A stretch of DNA of 33,247 nucleotides from an uncultured Collinsella sp. (GTDB lineage Bacteria > Actinomycetota > Coriobacteriia > Coriobacteriales > Coriobacteriaceae), in the NCBI GenBank assembly GCA_937937835.1, contig CALDBJ010000106.1:1-33247 (forward strand), in the 5' to 3' direction. The notes beneath the pieces are model-generated. The model saw only the letters and a program-made list of their open reading frames with translations. It was not told where the DNA came from and did no database searches. The translations under genes and the position numbers were made by a program. Shown in pieces: positions 30,762 through 33,247 of the stretch (position 1 is the first letter of the stretch; every line of letters begins with the position of its first letter).

Positions 30762-32174
30762 ATGGGGACCAAATCCCAAAAGCAAACTCAATCACCGTCG
30801 ACAACCTCGGCAATTCTCGTCGTAATGTATGTTGCAGCTTTTGTTGCTGCGTTTAACGAGAACATCATTAACGTGGCGTTGCACGACATTATGGCAGCCT
30901 TTTCGGTGAGTGCTACCACGGCGCAGTGGCTCGTCTCGGGCTACATGATCGTGACGTCGATCTTTACGGCCATCATGGCCTTCCTGTCCGGCCGTTTCTC
31001 GACGCGCAAGCTGCTGTTTTTCGCATGCGGATGTATGGTCGCCGGCGAAGTCCTGTGCCTGTTCGCTCCGTCATTTAGCGTTTTGCTGCCAAGCCGTATT
31101 TTGCAGGCTGCGGGATCGGGCATCTTGTTCCCGCTCATGATGAACGTGGTGCTGTCTTGCGCTCCGCGCGAGAAGCTCGGTCTGTATCTGAGCCTGGGCG
31201 GTGCCTGCATTACGCTAGGGCCGGCGTTTGGACCCGTAATCAGCGGTCTTATGTGCACGTTGTTCGGCTGGAGGGCGGTGTTTGTAGTGCCGCTGGTGGG
31301 CGGCATTGTGGTCGCTGCGACGGGCGTTAAGCTTGTTCAGAATGTCGGAGAGCGCTCGAGCACCACGCTTGATATTCTGTCGGTTGTTTTGCTCGCTGCC
31401 GGCATTACGGCATTCGTGCATTCCGTAGGCGAGTTCTCGACCAATCCGATTGCCGGCATCGTGGCGCTTTTCGCCGCCATTGTGCTGCTCGGCCTGTTTG
31501 CGGCCCGTCAGCTCAAGCTCGAGCATCCGGTGCTTAACGTGCATCCCATGGCGAGCGTTCGTTTTTGGCCCGCGTGCCTGCTTGTGGTGGTGTCGATGAT
31601 GACGACGTTCTCGATGAGCGTTTTGTTGCCGCTCTATTTTGAGGGCGCATACGGCATGACCGCACTTATTGCGGGCTTGCTCATTTTGCCGGCGATTGCC
31701 TGCAACGCCGTGACCTCGATTGTGGGCGGACGCGTGATGGACGCCCGTGGCGCATGGCCGCTGCTGCCGGTCGGCTTTGCCCTGATTGCCGTGGGGCAGA
31801 CTGCCATCTCGATGACGGCGGCAAGTATGAACATCGGCGTCGTTGTGGCGCTGACCGTTGTGGTGTATACCGGAGTCGGTTTGGTGCTGAGCCCCTCGCA
31901 AACGGCCGGCTTGGAGACGCTGCCTGCCGCTGAGCATCCCCACGGAACGGCATTGCTTAACACGTGGAACATGATTGCCGCATCGTTTGGCCCATCGCTG
32001 TTTATCGGTCTGCTCTCGAGTTCTGCGGCGACTGCCGGCGCGGCTGGCGCTGCGACCGACGTTGCCCAGGCGATTGGATTTGCAACTGCCGTGCGTGTGG
32101 CGGCTGTGATTGCCGTGGTCGGGTTCGCGACGTCGCTGGTGTACGCTCGTCGCGAGTCGCACATGTCGCATTAA
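30762..32174 (+). CDS. MFS transporter, DHA2 (EmrB/QacA-type) drug exporter
   Basis: A 470-residue membrane protein with the DHA2 layout of about 14 helices. FVAAFNENIINVALHDIMAAF in helix 1, QWLVSGYMIVTSIFTAIMAFLSGRFSTRKL (motif A region), PSRILQAAGSGILFPLMMNVV and the motif C-like GPAFGPVISG are typical. It probably exports drugs or metabolites by proton antiport; the substrate is unknown. The ATG at 30762 has an AGAGGAAGG stretch upstream; an open frame extends through the leader without a better start. It is divergent from def, and no regulator gene is adjacent. Confidence 0.88.
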   Translation: MGTKSQKQTQSPSTTSAILVVMYVAAFVAAFNENIINVALHDIMAAFSVSATTAQWLVSGYMIVTSIFTAIMAFLSGRFSTRKLLFFACGCMVAGEVLCLFAPSFSVLLPSRILQAAGSGILFPLMMNVVLSCAPREKLGLYLSLGGACITLGPAFGPVISGLMCTLFGWRAVFVVPLVGGIVVAATGVKLVQNVGERSSTTLDILSVVLLAAGITAFVHSVGEFSTNPIAGIVALFAAIVLLGLFAARQLKLEHPVLNVHPMASVRFWPACLLVVVSMMTTFSMSVLLPLYFEGAYGMTALIAGLLILPAIACNAVTSIVGGRVMDARGAWPLLPVGFALIAVGQTAISMTAASMNIGVVVALTVVVYTGVGLVLSPSQTAGLETLPAAEHPHGTALLNTWNMIAASFGPSLFIGLLSSSAATAGAAGAATDVAQAIGFATAVRVAAVIAVVGFATSLVYARRESHMSH

Positions 32175-32234
32175 TGTGTGCACATAGATTCTGCAGCTAG
32201 ATTGGATGGCAACACCATAAACTAATGGACGTTT

Positions 32235-32312
32235 TGCCGAGAGGCATGAATGTTTAAAGCGCAAAGAGTGCGCGACGGGCCCCGCGAATGGGGCGATGAT
32301 GCCCGAGAGGGC
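32235..32312 (+). promoter_or_regulatory. Four-stem-loop 5' leader of the RGG-protein gene
   Basis: Within 78 bases lie TGCC-GAGA-GGCA (32235-32246), GCGC/GCGC (32259-32262 and 32270-32273), GCCCC/GGGGC (32279-32283 and 32290-32294), and GCCC-GAGA-GGGC (32301-32312). Two have GNRA-type GAGA loops. The last ends 3 bases before the AAGAAGGAG ribosome binding site. A structured leader able to control translation is inferred. Confidence 0.5.
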
Positions 32313-32326
32313 TAAGAAGGAGTCTC

Positions 32327-33238
32327 ATGTCCGAGAACGAAGAGATCATGAACGAGACCGAGAACGAGACCATGGCTGCCGAGGTTGAGGCAGTCGAGAC
32401 CGTGGAGACCGAAGCTGCCGAGGTTGAGGCTGCTGACGAGGTTTCCGCCGAGGAGGAGGCCGAGGTTGTCGAGGCCGCCGTTGATTACGATGACGAAGAG
32501 CTGATGGACAAGATGCAGAAGGCCGCCCGCCTGCTGCGTAGCCGTCGCTTTGCTATTTCCAAGGAGGAGGAGGCCAAGGCCGAGCGCATGGCGAACATCG
32601 AGCGCGCCATCAAGCTTCTTGACCTCAAGCCCAAGATGGAGCAGAAGGAAATGTCCGACCTGCTGGGCATGCGCCTCCGTGAGCTCGATGGCCTGATGGC
32701 CGAGGCCGAGGCTGCCGATCTGGTCGGCCGCATCGACGACGCCGAGGGCGATATGCGCAAGATCGTCGTCTTCGCTGCCGAGGATGCCGCTGAGGGCCTG
32801 GTCGAGCTTGCCAACAAGAAGGAGAAGCTCCTGCCCGAGCTTTCTTACGAGGAGGCCACCGAGCTGATGGCCGCTCTCGATAAGGTTATCGCTCCGCTCG
32901 TCGCCATGGGCCTGGACGAGGATCGCGGTCCTCGCGGCGGCCGTGACGACCGTGGTGGTCGTGGCGGCGACCGTGGCGGTCGCGGCGGCTTTGGCGATCG
33001 TGGTGGCCGTGGTGGCGACCGCGGCGGTCGCGGTGGCGATCGTGGCGGCCGTGGCGGCTTTGGTGACCGTGGCGGCGACCGTGGCGGTCGCGGCGGCTTT
33101 GGCGGCAACCGTGGTGGCTATGGCGATCGCGGTGGCAACCGTGGCGGCTTTGGCGGCAACCGTGGTAACGACCGCGGCGGTCGCGGTGGCGATCGTGGCG
33201 GCCGCAACGGCGGCGGCTTCCGCGGCAACCGTTTCTAG
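32327..33238 (+). CDS. Acidic / winged-helix-like / RGG-repeat protein, putative RNA-binding
   Basis: A 303-residue protein of three parts. Residues 1-60 are strongly acidic (Glu/Ala/Val). Residues about 60-195 are helical and include a winged-helix-like segment, NIERAIKLLDLKPKMEQKEM then SDLLGMRLRELDGLMAEAEA (about 90-136). Residues about 200-303 carry roughly twenty RGG triplets in DRGGRGG and GGFG units, ending NRF. RGG tails bind RNA and promote condensation in other proteins. No enzyme motif or signal peptide is seen. I know no named family; a nucleic-acid-binding role is inferred. AAGGAG lies 6 bases before the ATG. The tail is coding repeat, so repeat-number change by slippage is possible. 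The structured leader hints at autoregulation. Confidence 0.85.
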   Translation: MSENEEIMNETENETMAAEVEAVETVETEAAEVEAADEVSAEEEAEVVEAAVDYDDEELMDKMQKAARLLRSRRFAISKEEEAKAERMANIERAIKLLDLKPKMEQKEMSDLLGMRLRELDGLMAEAEAADLVGRIDDAEGDMRKIVVFAAEDAAEGLVELANKKEKLLPELSYEEATELMAALDKVIAPLVAMGLDEDRGPRGGRDDRGGRGGDRGGRGGFGDRGGRGGDRGGRGGDRGGRGGFGDRGGDRGGRGGFGGNRGGYGDRGGNRGGFGGNRGNDRGGRGGDRGGRNGGGFRGNRF

Positions 33239-33247
33239 GGGTTACGC

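Noticed and set aside
31215..32264. Leftward open frame of 349 codons opposite the MFS gene
   Set aside because: It is rich in His, Arg and Gln, as expected from antisense of hydrophobic codons; no start signal or motif is present.
32930..33235. Possible CRISPR or satellite array
   Set aside because: The repeated GGC/CGT-rich units keep reading frame and encode RGG motifs; there are no spacers or equal-length repeats.

Overview
This window comes from a GC-rich, gut-associated actinobacterium, most likely Collinsella or a close relative (class Coriobacteriia). That is an inference. It rests on the high GC content, the strong AGGAG-type ribosome binding sites, a choloylglycine (bile salt) hydrolase, surface proteins ending in an LAATGD sortase-type signal, and the style of the housekeeping proteins. 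I could run no database search. No tRNA, rRNA, CRISPR array, prophage or intact insertion sequence is visible.

Layout. Positions 1-3,300 hold an open reading frame cut by the left edge, a TrmL-like tRNA methyltransferase, a COG0523 (CobW-type) metal-chaperone GTPase, and a two-gene unit of an ArsC/Spx-fold protein and an iron-sulfur flavodoxin-like protein. Positions 3,300-7,800 hold two tandem, related c-di-GMP genes: GGDEF-PAS-degenerate GGDEF, and GGDEF-PAS-degenerate GGDEF-degenerate GGDEF-EAL. A patatin-like phospholipase follows on the other strand. Positions 9,050-11,100 form a thiamine operon (thiM, an MTH1187-type thiamine-binding protein, thiE) behind a TPP riboswitch with a clear intrinsic terminator. 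Positions 11,200-15,800 read rightward: a HAD phosphatase, a LysR regulator, a MetE-like methyltransferase and a uracil/xanthine permease.

Positions 15,800-22,100 read leftward: an esterase, two tandem beta-helix cell-wall proteins and an NCS2 purine permease. The two surface genes come from a segmental duplication. The last 14 codons of the purine permease, with its stop and terminator, are copied between them. The copy nearer the permease has an in-frame amber codon just after its signal peptide, where its sister has Trp66. Positions 22,200-26,200 hold a deformylase homologue that lacks the catalytic Glu, a bile salt hydrolase and a Kup potassium transporter. Positions 26,300-28,240 hold a divergent EamA exporter/LysR pair.

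Positions 28,290-29,920 encode the most striking gene: an AlaA-type aminotransferase with an XRE helix-turn-helix fused to its N terminus. In front of it lie several phased ATTGAAC operator half-sites, and an internal ribosome binding site sits at the domain junction. I infer a self-regulating enzyme-repressor built like MocR but from unrelated parts. The right end holds a second peptide deformylase, a 14-TM-type MFS exporter with a structured leader, and an acidic/winged-helix-like/RGG-repeat protein whose 5' leader contains four small stem-loops, two of them closed by GAGA tetraloops.

Nearly all start codons below were chosen from ribosome binding sites and often lie inside a longer open frame.
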